A stretch of 22,973 bases of DNA. Origin: CAYNNP01 sp964398215 (GTDB lineage: Bacteria; Planctomycetota; Planctomycetia; Pirellulales; Pirellulaceae). The stretch lies in assembly GCA_964398215.1 (NCBI GenBank), contig CAYNNP010000086.1, positions 1 through 22,973 on the forward strand, written 5' to 3'. A program made the translations under genes and the position numbers. The notes beneath the pieces are model-generated. The model made no database searches. It was not told the DNA's origin and saw nothing but the letters and a program-made list of their open reading frames with translations. Shown one piece after another: positions 22,972 to 22,973 of the stretch (position 1 is the stretch's first letter; each line of letters opens with the position of its first letter).

Positions 22972-22973
22972 TA

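Overview
The window looks like a chromosomal segment of a planctomycete, probably from the Pirellula/Rhodopirellula group. This rests on content recognised from memory, not on a search: a secreted sulfatase, an IF2 with a very long basic linker, a histone-H1-like Lys/Ala-rich tail on a DNA-binding fold, frequent weak or absent Shine-Dalgarno (SD) sites with several GTG/TTG starts, and intergenic palindromes of a type common in that group. Nothing is cut by the window edges.

Left block. A sulfatase gene on + (249-1634) converges on a long minus-strand cluster (12618 down to 1644). In transcription order the cluster encodes a GspG-type pseudopilin, a receiver-only response regulator, a membrane histidine kinase, a STAS-domain protein, the GspE/PilB ATPase, the GspF platform protein, PilM-, PilN- and PilO-like assembly proteins, a GspC/PilP-like single-pass protein and a secretin. 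This is a compact type II secretion / type IV pilus-like machine with its own two-component system and STAS protein between the pilin gene and the motor ATPase gene. The ATPase carries two tandem motifs matching the cyclic-di-GMP-binding MshEN signature. The STAS protein lacks the usual phosphorylatable serine. Two RNA hairpins overlap translation starts (response regulator and pilM). No prepilin peptidase, retraction ATPase or minor pseudopilin genes are in the window.

Middle block. A secreted protein of unknown function (12971-13774) is followed by nusA, infB and rbfA on +. A near-consensus promoter at the end of the unknown gene and an intrinsic terminator just before the nusA ATG suggest that nusA is controlled by attenuation. 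Between nusA and infB lie 365 bases with a palindrome and a consensus SD in front of a start-stop AUG-UGA. The segment lacks rimP upstream of nusA and truB downstream of rbfA.

Right block. After rbfA come a degenerate endonuclease-III-like protein fused to an H1-like tail, a repeat-rich spacer (20409-20895), a YebC-family regulator with an extended -10 promoter, a spacer with three consecutive hairpins, and a MoxR-type AAA+ ATPase without the usual DUF58 or von Willebrand partner in view. Dispersed repeats include a pair of MITE-like elements about 20 kb apart (110-221 and 20707-20799), a long REP-like palindrome (22866-22903), and a 32-base motif found at both window ends. The most interesting candidates are the secretion/pilus cluster with built-in signalling, the nusA leader attenuator, the response-regulator leader switch, and the EndoIII-H1 chimera.
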